Assembly (NCBI RefSeq): GCF_002090095.1
Contig: NZ_BBRJ01000002.1
Coordinates: forward strand, 857,265-921,264
Source of the DNA: Demequina sp. NBRC 110053
GTDB taxonomy: Bacteria; Actinomycetota; Actinomycetes; Actinomycetales; Demequinaceae
Length of the DNA stretch: 64,000 nt
Direction of reading: 5' to 3'
This document shows, piece by piece, positions 8,528 to 17,307 of this stretch. Below the pieces are notes generated by a model. That model worked only from the letters and a program-made list of their open reading frames with translations, was not told where the DNA came from and made no database searches. Position numbers and translations under genes: made by a program. The first letter of the stretch is position 1. Each line of letters starts with the position of its first letter.

Positions 8528-9982
8528 GTGACGGACGAGGAGGGTCCCATCGCGCATCTGCTCCGCACGCTCACGCGCCCCGCCCGCGGCATGACCGTGA
8601 GGGCGCGCGTGCTCGCGTACCTCGTCGGGCTCACCGCGCTCGCGCTCACCGTCGCAGGCGTGACCGCGTTCGGGATCGAGCGCACACGCATCGACGCGTC
8701 GATCACCGAGGACATCGGGCTGCGCACGCAGGCCTTCATCGAGCTTGCCCAGGAGCCGGACCCCACCACGGGTGAGCCGTACGCGTCCTCGGACGACCTC
8801 ATGCGCGAGGCGATGATCCGCGTGGTCGCGACGCCCACGGAGAGCGCAGTGGCTCACACAGGCACGATCGCGAGGTTCGTGCCGTCGAACCCCAACCGGC
8901 TGAGGCTCGAGGACGACGCCGCGTTCCTCGCGACCGCCGCGCAGAACGCGACCGAGGTGGTGCGCGTGAGGTCCACCACCACCGACCTGGCGAACTACCG
9001 CTATGCGGCGGTGCCGATCATCGAACCCGAGGGCGACACGGTCGGGGTGTTCACGATCGCCGCTGACCGCGGCGCGCAGATGGCGAGCCTCAGGGAGACC
9101 TTCACGGTCTACGCGCTCGTCGCGATCCTCGCGCTCGCGCTGATAGGCATCGTCGCGTGGACGACCGTCGGGCGCATGCTGCGTCCCATCACCGTGCTCC
9201 AGGAACGCGCCCGTCGCATCAACGAGCACGGCCTCGCCGAGCGCATCCCCGTCACCGGGCACGACGACCTCGCGCTGCTGACGCGTACCGTGAACGGCAT
9301 GCTCGACCGCCTGGAGCGCGCGTTCTCGGACCAGCGCCAGCTGCTTGACGACGCGTCGCACGAGCTGCGCACGCCCCTGTCGATCATGCGCACCAACCTC
9401 GAGCTGATCGAGCCCCGGGACCCGGACGAGGTCATGCGCACGCAGCGTGATCTGCTCGAGGAGGTCGAGATGATGTCGCGCCTGGTGGACGACCTGGTGA
9501 CGCTCGCCAAGTCGGATCGCCCCGAGTTCGTGCTGCGCGAGCGCGTGGACCTGGCCGACCTCACTCGCCAGACCTTCGCGCGGGCCCAGGCGCTGGGCGA
9601 TCGCGACTGGCAGCTCGAGGCCGTCGGCGATGGGCCGGTCGAGATCGACGCGCAGCGGATCACTCAGGCGTGGCTGCAGCTCGCGGCGAATGCGGTGAAG
9701 TTCTCCGACCCTGGGACCGTGGTCGCGCTGGGGACCGCGATCGAGGGCCCCGACGTCCATCTCTGGGTGCGCGACGAGGGCATCGGCATCGCACCGGAGG
9801 ACCAGGCGCACGTGCTCGAGAGGTTCAGTCGCGTCGACCCCGAGGCCGAGGGAGCGGGGCTCGGGCTGCCCATCGCCGCCGCGATCGCCGCCGCTCACGG
9901 CGGCCGACTGGCCATCGAGTCGACCCTGGGCAAGGGCTCCGCCTTCGCCATCATCGTGCCGCGCAAGGGAGGCGATCCGTGA
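8528..9982 (+). CDS. Sensor histidine kinase, HAMP/HisKA type
   Basis: The membrane sensor of an OmpR-type two-component system, 484 residues from a GTG at 8528. The first transmembrane helix is LAYLVGLTALALTVAGVTAF, followed by an extracellular region of about 130 residues and a second helix at YALVAILALALIGIVAW. Next come a HAMP domain (RMLRPITVLQERARRI) and the HisKA box DDASHELRTPLS with phospho-acceptor His about residue 278. The HATPase domain follows with N-box LQLAANAVKFS, G1 DEGIGIAPEDQ and G2 GAGLGLPIAAAIA. The stop overlaps the response-regulator start by 4 nt. The stimulus is unknown. Confidence 0.93.
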   Translation: MTDEEGPIAHLLRTLTRPARGMTVRARVLAYLVGLTALALTVAGVTAFGIERTRIDASITEDIGLRTQAFIELAQEPDPTTGEPYASSDDLMREAMIRVVATPTESAVAHTGTIARFVPSNPNRLRLEDDAAFLATAAQNATEVVRVRSTTTDLANYRYAAVPIIEPEGDTVGVFTIAADRGAQMASLRETFTVYALVAILALALIGIVAWTTVGRMLRPITVLQERARRINEHGLAERIPVTGHDDLALLTRTVNGMLDRLERAFSDQRQLLDDASHELRTPLSIMRTNLELIEPRDPDEVMRTQRDLLEEVEMMSRLVDDLVTLAKSDRPEFVLRERVDLADLTRQTFARAQALGDRDWQLEAVGDGPVEIDAQRITQAWLQLAANAVKFSDPGTVVALGTAIEGPDVHLWVRDEGIGIAPEDQAHVLERFSRVDPEAEGAGLGLPIAAAIAAAHGGRLAIESTLGKGSAFAIIVPRKGGDP

Positions 9983-10641
9983 TCAAGATGCTGCTCGTGG
10001 AGGACGAGGAACGGCTGATCGCCTCGCTCACGCAGGGCCTGCGCACCGCCGACATCGCCGTCACGAGCGCCCGGACGGGCAGGGACGGCCTCCGCATGGC
10101 GATCGAGGACGGCTTCGACATCATGGTGCTCGACATCGGCCTGCCAGACCAGGAGGGCTTCACGGTGCTGCGCAAGCTGCGCGCGTCCGGATCAGACCTC
10201 CCGGTCATCATCCTCACCGCGCGCTCGAGTGCCGAGGACACGGTGCGCGGCCTCGAGCGGGGAGCCGACGACTACATGCCCAAGCCATTCTCCTTCGATG
10301 AGCTCGTCGCCCGCATCCGCCTGCGTGCGCGCATCCCGGCGGAGGTCGCCGCGACCGAGACGAGGACCATCAAGGTGGGCAGGTGCGAGCTCGATCCGAT
10401 GGAGCGCACGCTCGTCTGCGACGGCGCGGAGATCCCCTTGAGTCCTCGCGAGTTCCAGCTCGCGCAGCTGCTCATGTCGCGTCAAGGCGAGGTGGTGAAC
10501 CGCGCCGAGGCGCTCGAGGAGGTGTGGGAGGGCGCCGCCAAGGACAACGTGCTCGACGTCTACATCCGCTACCTGCGCGCCCACCTGGGAGCCGATGCGA
10601 TCGAGACCGTGCGAGGCGTCGGCTACCGGTTCGTAGGCTGA
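9979..10641 (+). CDS. Response regulator, OmpR/PhoB family
   Basis: The partner of the preceding kinase, 220 residues from a GTG that overlaps its stop. The receiver domain has acidic residues E8, D9 and E10, phospho-acceptor D52 (MVLDIGLPD), the Thr in ILTARSS and Lys in MPKPFSF. The C-terminal winged-helix domain contains LSPREFQLAQLLM and ends DVYIRYLRAHLGADAIETVRGVGYRF, split by normal spacing, as in OmpR-type DNA-binding domains. Nearby target promoters could include that of the Trp-rich exported protein. Confidence 0.95.
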   Translation: MIKMLLVEDEERLIASLTQGLRTADIAVTSARTGRDGLRMAIEDGFDIMVLDIGLPDQEGFTVLRKLRASGSDLPVIILTARSSAEDTVRGLERGADDYMPKPFSFDELVARIRLRARIPAEVAATETRTIKVGRCELDPMERTLVCDGAEIPLSPREFQLAQLLMSRQGEVVNRAEALEEVWEGAAKDNVLDVYIRYLRAHLGADAIETVRGVGYRFVG

Positions 10642-10644
10642 GGC

Positions 10645-10664
10645 CATCGGCCACGAGGCCGATG
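10645..10664 (+). terminator. Short hairpin after the OmpR-type regulator gene
   Basis: CATCGGCC (10645-10652) pairs perfectly with GGCCGATG (10657-10664) around a 4-nt loop. It lies between two two-component operons and has no T tract. The right arm is part of a GCCGATGCG nonamer copy at 10658-10666. Confidence 0.45.
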
Positions 10665-10698
10665 CGCGGGCGGCGGCATCGCCCTACGCTGAGGTGCC

Positions 10699-11973
10699 AT
10701 GGACCTGAGGCCCCCACGCTGGAACGACGCTCTGATCGCGGGCGGGCTGCTCGTGCTCGGGGTGCTGTGGGCGGTGCAGCTCGAGAGCGCCCAGCTGCTG
10801 GCCCCGTCGCGCGAGATGGATCCGCTGGGGTACGTGCTGCTGGTGGGGCAGGTGATCCCGCTCATCTGGCGCCAGCGCTTCCCCCGCGCGGTCCTGTGGC
10901 TGACCTCTACGGTGTGGTTCGCGACCGCCGGCCTCGGATACGAGGCAGGCCCTGCGCTGCTGGCCGTGTTCGTCGCGATCTACGGCATCGGCGCGTTCCT
11001 GCCGCGCTGGACCGCCATCCGGCACGGCGCGGTGCTGCTCGGCCTCATGGTGGCCTGGACGTCGGTGGGTGTCGTTACCCTGGACTCGGTGCCGTGGTCG
11101 GCGCTCGCCGCCGTCCCGATCGGCGTCCTCATCCCGTTCGTCCTGGGCGTCACCGACAGGCGCCGGCGAGCCCGAGTCATGGAGCTCGAGATCGCGAGCG
11201 TGAGGCGCGAGCAGGCCGGGTTCGAGGCGGCGACCGACGCGGTTCGCGCCGAGCGTGCGCGCATCGCGCGCGAGCTCCACGACGTGGTCGCTCACGAGAT
11301 CACGGTGATGACCCTGCAGGCGGAGGGTGCCCGCAGGCGTCTGGGCTCAGACGACGCCGAGCTGCAGGAGGCGCTCGGCACCATCGCGGCATCAGGGCGC
11401 AAGGGGCTCGAGGAGATGCAGCGGATGATCGGCGTGCTCCGTGCCTCGGAGCTCGAGGCCAACGAGCGGGCGGACGTCGACCGCGCCGTAGCCGCAGGCT
11501 TCGCGCCCGCCCGCGCGTCCGCGCTCGACGGGCGATCCCCCATGCCATCGCTCGCGGCGCTGCCATCGCTCGTGCAGCACGTGCAGGACTCCGGCCTGCC
11601 GGTCACGCTCGAGATCTCCGGGTCCGCGCACGTGCCGGCGGGCGTCGAGGTGAGCGCCTACCGGATCGTGCAGGAGGCACTGACCAACGCGCTCAAGCAC
11701 GCGGGGTCCGGGGCGAGCGCGGAGGTGACGGTCAAGCGGACCGCGGACGCCGTCCACATCTCCGTCGTGGACGACGGCAGGGGCGCCGCCGAGGGCACCC
11801 GCCTGCCAGGCGGCCATGGCCTCGCGGGCATGGCGGAACGCGTGCAGGCGCTCGGCGGCGCCCTGTCGCACGGCCCGCGGCGTGGCGGAGGCTTCCAGGT
11901 CCACGCCGTGCTGCCGTCGGGGGATGATCAGGTGACCGGCCCCACGCCGGCGACGAAGGGAGCGAACGCGTGA
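10699..11973 (+). CDS. Sensor histidine kinase, NarL/LiaS-type (HisKA_3)
   Basis: A 424-residue kinase with a multi-helix N-terminal membrane region of four to five segments (from DALIAGGLLVLGVLWAVQL to AAVPIGVLIPFVLGV) and no large extracellular domain. A short coiled linker leads to the HisKA_3 box ERARIARELHDVVAHE with phospho-acceptor His about residue 194. The HATPase domain shows EALTNALKHA, DDGRGA and GGHGLAGMAERV. This intramembrane-sensing layout is common in cell-envelope stress systems. The stop overlaps the regulator start by 4 nt. Confidence 0.93.
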   Translation: MDLRPPRWNDALIAGGLLVLGVLWAVQLESAQLLAPSREMDPLGYVLLVGQVIPLIWRQRFPRAVLWLTSTVWFATAGLGYEAGPALLAVFVAIYGIGAFLPRWTAIRHGAVLLGLMVAWTSVGVVTLDSVPWSALAAVPIGVLIPFVLGVTDRRRRARVMELEIASVRREQAGFEAATDAVRAERARIARELHDVVAHEITVMTLQAEGARRRLGSDDAELQEALGTIAASGRKGLEEMQRMIGVLRASELEANERADVDRAVAAGFAPARASALDGRSPMPSLAALPSLVQHVQDSGLPVTLEISGSAHVPAGVEVSAYRIVQEALTNALKHAGSGASAEVTVKRTADAVHISVVDDGRGAAEGTRLPGGHGLAGMAERVQALGGALSHGPRRGGGFQVHAVLPSGDDQVTGPTPATKGANA

Positions 11974-12668
11974 TCCGAGTGGCGCTGGTCGACGACCAGG
12001 CGATGGTGCGAGTGGGTCTCAGGATGATCCTCGAGGCAGAGGCCGACCTCGAGATCGTGGGCGAGGCGTCCGACGGCGCCGATGCGGTGGCGCTCGTGAG
12101 CGCCAACGCGCCCGACGTGGTGCTCATGGACATTCGGATGCCGGGCGTGGACGGGCTCGCCGCGACGGAGCAGGTGCTCGCCGCCCACCCGGAGGCGAGG
12201 GTGGTCATCCTCACGACCTTCGACGACGACGAATACCTGTACGAGGCGCTGAGGGTGGGCGCCTCCGGCTTCCTCCTCAAGAGCGCGGACGGCGACACGC
12301 TGGTCAACGCCGTTCGCGTGGTCGCCGCCGGTGAGGCCCTCCTCGCCCCCGAGGTCACCCGCCGGGTCATCGAGCGCTTCTCCGCGCATCGGCCGTCCGA
12401 CGGCAACGCCGCCGAGGCCGATCACGTGAGCGCCGAGGACTATGTGCCGCCACCCGAGGCCATCGGGGACCTGTCCGAGCGCGAAGTCGAGGTGCTGCAG
12501 CTCATGGCGCGCGGCATGTCGAACCAGGAGATCGCCCAGGAGCTGTGGGTCTCCCCCACCACCGTCAAGACCCACGTGAGCCACATCCTCACCAAGCTGG
12601 GTGTGCGCGACCGCGTCCAGGCCGTGGTCGAGGCCTATGACTCCGGGATCGTGCTGCCGCGCGGTTGA
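11970..12668 (+). CDS. Response regulator, NarL/LuxR family
   Basis: The partner of the preceding kinase, 232 residues. The receiver domain has D8/D9, phospho-acceptor D54 (VVLMDIRMPG), Thr in ILTTFDD and Lys in LLKSADG. A linker of about 30 residues precedes the LuxR helix-turn-helix LSEREVEVLQLMARGMSNQE, continuing IAQELWVSPTTVKTH. The inverted repeat at 12684-12715, between this gene and the ABC/FtsX pair, is a plausible binding site. Confidence 0.95.
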   Translation: MIRVALVDDQAMVRVGLRMILEAEADLEIVGEASDGADAVALVSANAPDVVLMDIRMPGVDGLAATEQVLAAHPEARVVILTTFDDDEYLYEALRVGASGFLLKSADGDTLVNAVRVVAAGEALLAPEVTRRVIERFSAHRPSDGNAAEADHVSAEDYVPPPEAIGDLSEREVEVLQLMARGMSNQEIAQELWVSPTTVKTHVSHILTKLGVRDRVQAVVEAYDSGIVLPRG

Positions 12669-12683
12669 CGCGCAGGGGTCATC

Positions 12684-12715
12684 CCTGAGAACGAGTGGCT
12701 CGAACCGTTCTGAGG
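12684..12715. promoter_or_regulatory. 32-bp inverted repeat upstream of the MacB-like ABC operon
   Basis: CCTGAGAACG (12684-12693) and CGTTCTGAGG (12706-12715) form 10-bp arms with one mismatch around a 12-bp spacer. It sits 16 bp past the NarL-type regulator stop and 78 bp before the ABC ATPase start. With no T tract, an operator for the adjacent regulator is more likely than a terminator; this is inference. Confidence 0.45.
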
Positions 12716-12792
12716 AGGGATTCCCGGCACCCGGCTCGCCTTGGCAGACTGAACCGCGGAACGGACCATCACCTCAGACGAAAGGCCCCGCC

Positions 12793-13536
<744 letters not shown>

Positions 13537-13541
13537 GCGCG

Positions 13542-16088
13542 ATGTTCCGGCTTGCAGTCAAGTCCGTCCGGCACAATCCGAAGAGACTGATCCTCACCGC
13601 GATCGCGGTGGCGCTGGGCGTCTCGCTGGTGGCGGCTTCGCACACCTTCACCAACGCCTTGTCCAGCGGCTTCTCCGGCCTGTTCTCGGAGATCTACGCC
13701 GGCACCGACGTGATCGTCGAGAACGATCCCGATGCTGCGGAGACCGAGGGCGGCGACCCGTTCGCCGCGGTCGAGGGCGTCTTCGAGCCGTCCGTCGTCG
13801 ATGACGTGGCGGCCGTCGACGGCGTCGAGGTCGCCATCGGCGGCATCCAGGTGGCCGGCTCGGTGCTGCCTCCGCCGTCGGACGACGCCCCCACCGACCC
13901 CTTCGCCGGTGGCGGAGGGGCGCCGAGCCAGATCTTCAACTGGTCCGGAATCCCCGAGATCGATCAGTCCACGCTCATCGACGGGCGCGGCCCGGAGTCC
14001 ACCGGGGAGATCGTGCTCGACGTCGACTCCGCCCCCAGGCTCGGGTACGAGCTCGGCGACATGGTGGGCATCGCCACCGAGTCCGGCGTCGAGGAGTTCG
14101 AGCTGGTGGGCACCGTGCAGTTCGGCGAGTCCAACAGCCTTCAGGGAGCTACGCTCGCCTACTTGACGGACGATGACGCCCACGCCCTGGCGGGCGACGC
14201 CAACTTCCAGCAGATCAGCGTGCTCGTCGAGGACGGCGCTGACGCCGGCGCGGTGGCAGGCTCCATCGCTGACGTGCTGCCTGAGGGCACCCGAGCGATC
14301 ACCGGCGAGGACAAGGCGGCCGAGGAGACCGAGGCGCTCGACGACGTGCTCCAGTACGTCGACATCTTCGCGATCGCGTTCGCCCTCATCTCGCTGTTCG
14401 TGGGCGCCTACATCATCGTCAACACGTTCCGGATCATCGTGACGCAGCGCACGCGCGAGTTCGGCCTCATGCGCGCGATCGGCGTCACGGGCTCGCAGGT
14501 GCGGTCGATGATCCTGCTGGAGGCGATCGTGGTCGCGATCCTCGCCTCGACCATCGGCATCATCGCGGGCTATCTCCTCGCGCTCGCCGCCTCCTGGCTC
14601 GTGAGCCTGTTCGTGGGCGACATCTTCGGCACCATGACCCTTCCCGTCGACGCGATCCTGTGGGCCTATGGCCTGGGAACGCTCGTGACGCTCGTGTCCG
14701 CGCTGCTGCCGGCCGTCCACGCCTCGCGCATCTCCCCCATGGAGGCGCTTCGCGAGTCGGCCACGAGCGGCAAGCAGCCCCTCAAGGTGCGCAACATCGT
14801 CGGCGGAGCCATGGCGCTCGTGGGCGCGGTCGTCATCTGGATGGGACTGTTCCTCGAGCTCGAGCGCCCGTACATCTATGTGGGAGCGGGCGCCGTCGCG
14901 CTCGTGATCGGCGTGACGCTGCTCGCGGCGCAGGTCCTCGTGCCCATGGCGTTCGGCCTGCGCAGCCTGCTGACGCGCATGTTCAAGGTGGACGGCAAGC
15001 TCGCCGCCAACAACATCCGCCGCGAGCCCCGGCGCAGCGCCAACACCGCGGCGGCGCTGATGATCGGCGTCATGCTGCTCGCGCTCGTCGCCACGTTCAC
15101 CGAGTCGCTCAAGACGGTCGTCACGGCGCAGTTCTCGCAGACGCAAGCGGACTTCTTCGTCTTCTCCGGTCAGGGCGCGATCCCGACCGGGGCCATCGAC
15201 GTGCTCGAGGATGCCGAGGGCGTGGCGCTGGTCACCACCCTCGGAGTCGACTCCGCAATCTACGAGGGTGAAGGACGCGCCGTGGCGAGCGTCGAGCCCT
15301 CGACGGTGGGCGAGGCGTTCGAGTACAACTCCGAGCCCGCCATGTCGGAGCTCGGCGAGGGCGAGGTCTTCATCGACCCCGTCATCCAGGATCTGGGAGT
15401 CGAGGTCGGTGACGCGGTACGGCTCGAGGGGCCCGAGGGGTCCGTCGATCTCGAGGTGGCCGGCCTGTACCTCAACGAGGGCGATGCGAACTTCTGGGTC
15501 GACCAGGCGACGGGCGAGGCGCTCTTCGGCGACTACTCGATCCTGCAGGCGCTGGTCGTGCTCGACGACGGCGTGGACGTGGACGAGGCGCAGACCGACA
15601 TCCAGGAGGCGCTGTCCGAGGAGTTCCCGATGGTCGCGCTCCAGCAGCCCGGCCAGCTCGAGCAGCTCGCCAACACCTTCATCGACCTCCTTCTCGGCGT
15701 GATCTCGGCGCTGCTGGCCAGTGCGCTCGTCATCGCCATCCTCGGCGTCGCGAACACGTTGCTGCTGTCCGTCACCGAGCGCACCAGGGAGATCGGACTG
15801 CTGCGTGCCGTCGGTCTCAAGCGGTCCTCGGTGTGGCGCATGATCACTGTCGAGTCGATGGTCATGGCGGTGTTCGGCACCGTACTCGGCATGATCCTGG
15901 GCGTCTCGCTCGGGTCCGCGCTGGTGCTCGCGCTCGAGGACTTCGGCTTCGACGGCGTCACCGTGCCGTGGATCTGGCTGATCGTGTACACCGTGCTCGC
16001 CGCGATCGCCGGCGTGCTCGCGGCGCTGTGGCCGGCCTGGCGAGCCTCGCGGCTCGACATCCTCAAGGCGATCGCCACCGACGGCTAG
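13542..16088 (+). CDS. FtsX-like permease of a MacB-type ABC system
   Basis: An 848-residue permease with two FtsX domains. A first helix near residue 20 is followed by a large extracellular domain (residues about 45-260), three helices (IFAIAFALISLFVGAYIIV onward), and the motif TREFGLMRAIGVTGSQVRSM. A fourth helix pair and a second extracellular domain lead to a closing three-helix FtsX module with TREIGLLRAVGLKRSSVWRM. This duplicated layout is typical of actinobacterial mechanotransmission ABC permeases that move no solute through the bilayer. A strong terminator follows. Confidence 0.93.
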   Translation: MFRLAVKSVRHNPKRLILTAIAVALGVSLVAASHTFTNALSSGFSGLFSEIYAGTDVIVENDPDAAETEGGDPFAAVEGVFEPSVVDDVAAVDGVEVAIGGIQVAGSVLPPPSDDAPTDPFAGGGGAPSQIFNWSGIPEIDQSTLIDGRGPESTGEIVLDVDSAPRLGYELGDMVGIATESGVEEFELVGTVQFGESNSLQGATLAYLTDDDAHALAGDANFQQISVLVEDGADAGAVAGSIADVLPEGTRAITGEDKAAEETEALDDVLQYVDIFAIAFALISLFVGAYIIVNTFRIIVTQRTREFGLMRAIGVTGSQVRSMILLEAIVVAILASTIGIIAGYLLALAASWLVSLFVGDIFGTMTLPVDAILWAYGLGTLVTLVSALLPAVHASRISPMEALRESATSGKQPLKVRNIVGGAMALVGAVVIWMGLFLELERPYIYVGAGAVALVIGVTLLAAQVLVPMAFGLRSLLTRMFKVDGKLAANNIRREPRRSANTAAALMIGVMLLALVATFTESLKTVVTAQFSQTQADFFVFSGQGAIPTGAIDVLEDAEGVALVTTLGVDSAIYEGEGRAVASVEPSTVGEAFEYNSEPAMSELGEGEVFIDPVIQDLGVEVGDAVRLEGPEGSVDLEVAGLYLNEGDANFWVDQATGEALFGDYSILQALVVLDDGVDVDEAQTDIQEALSEEFPMVALQQPGQLEQLANTFIDLLLGVISALLASALVIAILGVANTLLLSVTERTREIGLLRAVGLKRSSVWRMITVESMVMAVFGTVLGMILGVSLGSALVLALEDFGFDGVTVPWIWLIVYTVLAAIAGVLAALWPAWRASRLDILKAIATDG

Positions 16089-16104
16089 CAGCTCCCACCA
16101 CGGC

Positions 16105-16146
16105 GAGGGGCCGATGCGCGCTCACCCGAGCGCGCATCGGCCCCTC
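16105..16146. terminator. Strong bidirectional terminator with an 18-bp perfect stem
   Basis: The 18-bp arms at 16105-16122 and 16129-16146 are perfectly complementary around a 6-nt loop (CACCCG). It lies between the FtsX gene and murB, which converge. Each arm contains the nonamer GCCGATGCG in opposite orientation (16110-16118 and 16133-16141). No clear T tract follows on either strand. Confidence 0.75.
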
Positions 16147-16163
16147 CGTCGCTCCCCCGGACG

Positions 16164-16209
16164 GTGAGCGAGTGGGGCCTCATACGCGCGCCCAAGGGGT
16201 GGGGCCTCA
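16164..16209. repeat. Degenerate copy of the palindromic GAGTNGGGCC repeat family
   Basis: The first unit, 16164-16191, reads GTGAGCGAGTGGGGCCTCAT and on to CGCGC, resembling the units at 44.1 and 32.5 kb. A second partial unit repeats GTGGGGCCTCA (16172-16182 and again 16199-16209). The right end overlaps the murB stop codon at 16207-16209. Confidence 0.5.
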
Positions 16210-17280
16210 GAGCTCGATGCCGAGCAGGACCGGCTCAGGGACCAGAGTCACGCCGAACGCATCGCGCACCCCGTCACGCACCGTGCGCGCGAGCTCGACC
16301 ACCTCGGCTGCGGGGGCGCCCCCGCGGTTCGTCACTGCCAGGGTGTGCTTCGAGGACAGGGCGGCCCGCGCATCGGCGCTCACGGAGAACCCCCGCGAGA
16401 ATCCAGCATGCTCGATGAGCCATGCCGCCGACGTCTTGACCCGTCCCCCGTGGGCGGCGAACCTGGGCGCGTCCTCGGGCAGCGCGGCAGCCTGCTCGAC
16501 GGACAGCACCGGGTTGGTGAAGAAGGAGCCCGCGCTCCACGTGTCGGGGTCGCTCTCGTCAAGGACCATGCCCTTGCGCCCGCGCACCTCGAGCACCGCG
16601 GCGCGGACGTCGGTCAGCGGCGCGCGATCGCCCTCCGCGATGTCGAGCGCGGCGGCGAGCTGCGCGTAGCGCACCGGCGCCGACAGGGTGCCCTGGCGCA
16701 TCTGCATGGTGACGTCGAGGACCACGTAGCGCGGCGTGGGTGACCAGACGCCGGCGTCGGGCGCCTGGCCGAGCATCGAGCGCTTGAGCAGCGAGTCGCG
16801 GTACGAGAAGGCGCAATCGACTCGCGCGAGCGAGCGCACGCGACGCTCGAGCCGGTCCCAGACGCGCACCAGCGCGATCACGTCCGCGACCTCCGCGCCG
16901 TAGGCGCCCACGTTCTGCACGGGCGTGGCACCCGCCGAGCCGGGGATGCCGCTGAGCGCCTCGATCCCCACCCAGCCCTCCTCGCACGCGCGCTCCACGA
17001 CGTCATCCCAGGGTGTGCCGGCGGTCACGGTGACGGAGACGCCGCCGCAGGCGCCGTCGTCCTGCACCATGATCTCGTTCCGCCGATCGCGCACCACGGT
17101 GCCTGCGAAGGGCTCGTCGCCCGCGAGGATGTTGGAGCCGCCGCCGAGCACGAGAACCGGTTCGCCCGTCTCGTCCGCGTCCTGCACCGCGTCGATCAGG
17201 TCACGCTCGCCGCGGGTGTCAACCAGGGCGCGGATGGCACCGCCCACGCGCAGCGTGGTGAGGTCGGCGAGCTGGGTCAT
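16207..17280 (-). CDS. murB: UDP-N-acetylmuramate dehydrogenase
   Basis: MurB reduces UDP-GlcNAc-enolpyruvate to UDP-MurNAc with NADPH and FAD in cytoplasmic peptidoglycan precursor synthesis. The 357-residue protein shows LTTLRVGGAIRALVDT at the start and FAD-binding VLVLGGGSNIL, then GIEALSGIPGSAGATPVQNVGAYG (split over the FAD pocket). Further on are the active-site Tyr-Arg in FSYRDSLLK and the catalytic Ser region SAGSFFTNPV. The N-terminal ATG lies 28 bp past the MFS gene stop. Most actinobacteria place murB near hadA/hadB and rpmG; here an MFS/LacI pair intervenes. Confidence 0.95.
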   Translation of the reverse strand: MTQLADLTTLRVGGAIRALVDTRGERDLIDAVQDADETGEPVLVLGGGSNILAGDEPFAGTVVRDRRNEIMVQDDGACGGVSVTVTAGTPWDDVVERACEEGWVGIEALSGIPGSAGATPVQNVGAYGAEVADVIALVRVWDRLERRVRSLARVDCAFSYRDSLLKRSMLGQAPDAGVWSPTPRYVVLDVTMQMRQGTLSAPVRYAQLAAALDIAEGDRAPLTDVRAAVLEVRGRKGMVLDESDPDTWSAGSFFTNPVLSVEQAAALPEDAPRFAAHGGRVKTSAAWLIEHAGFSRGFSVSADARAALSSKHTLAVTNRGGAPAAEVVELARTVRDGVRDAFGVTLVPEPVLLGIEL

Positions 17281-17307
17281 GGTCTCAGCGTAGTTCCGCC
17301 GCGCCGG

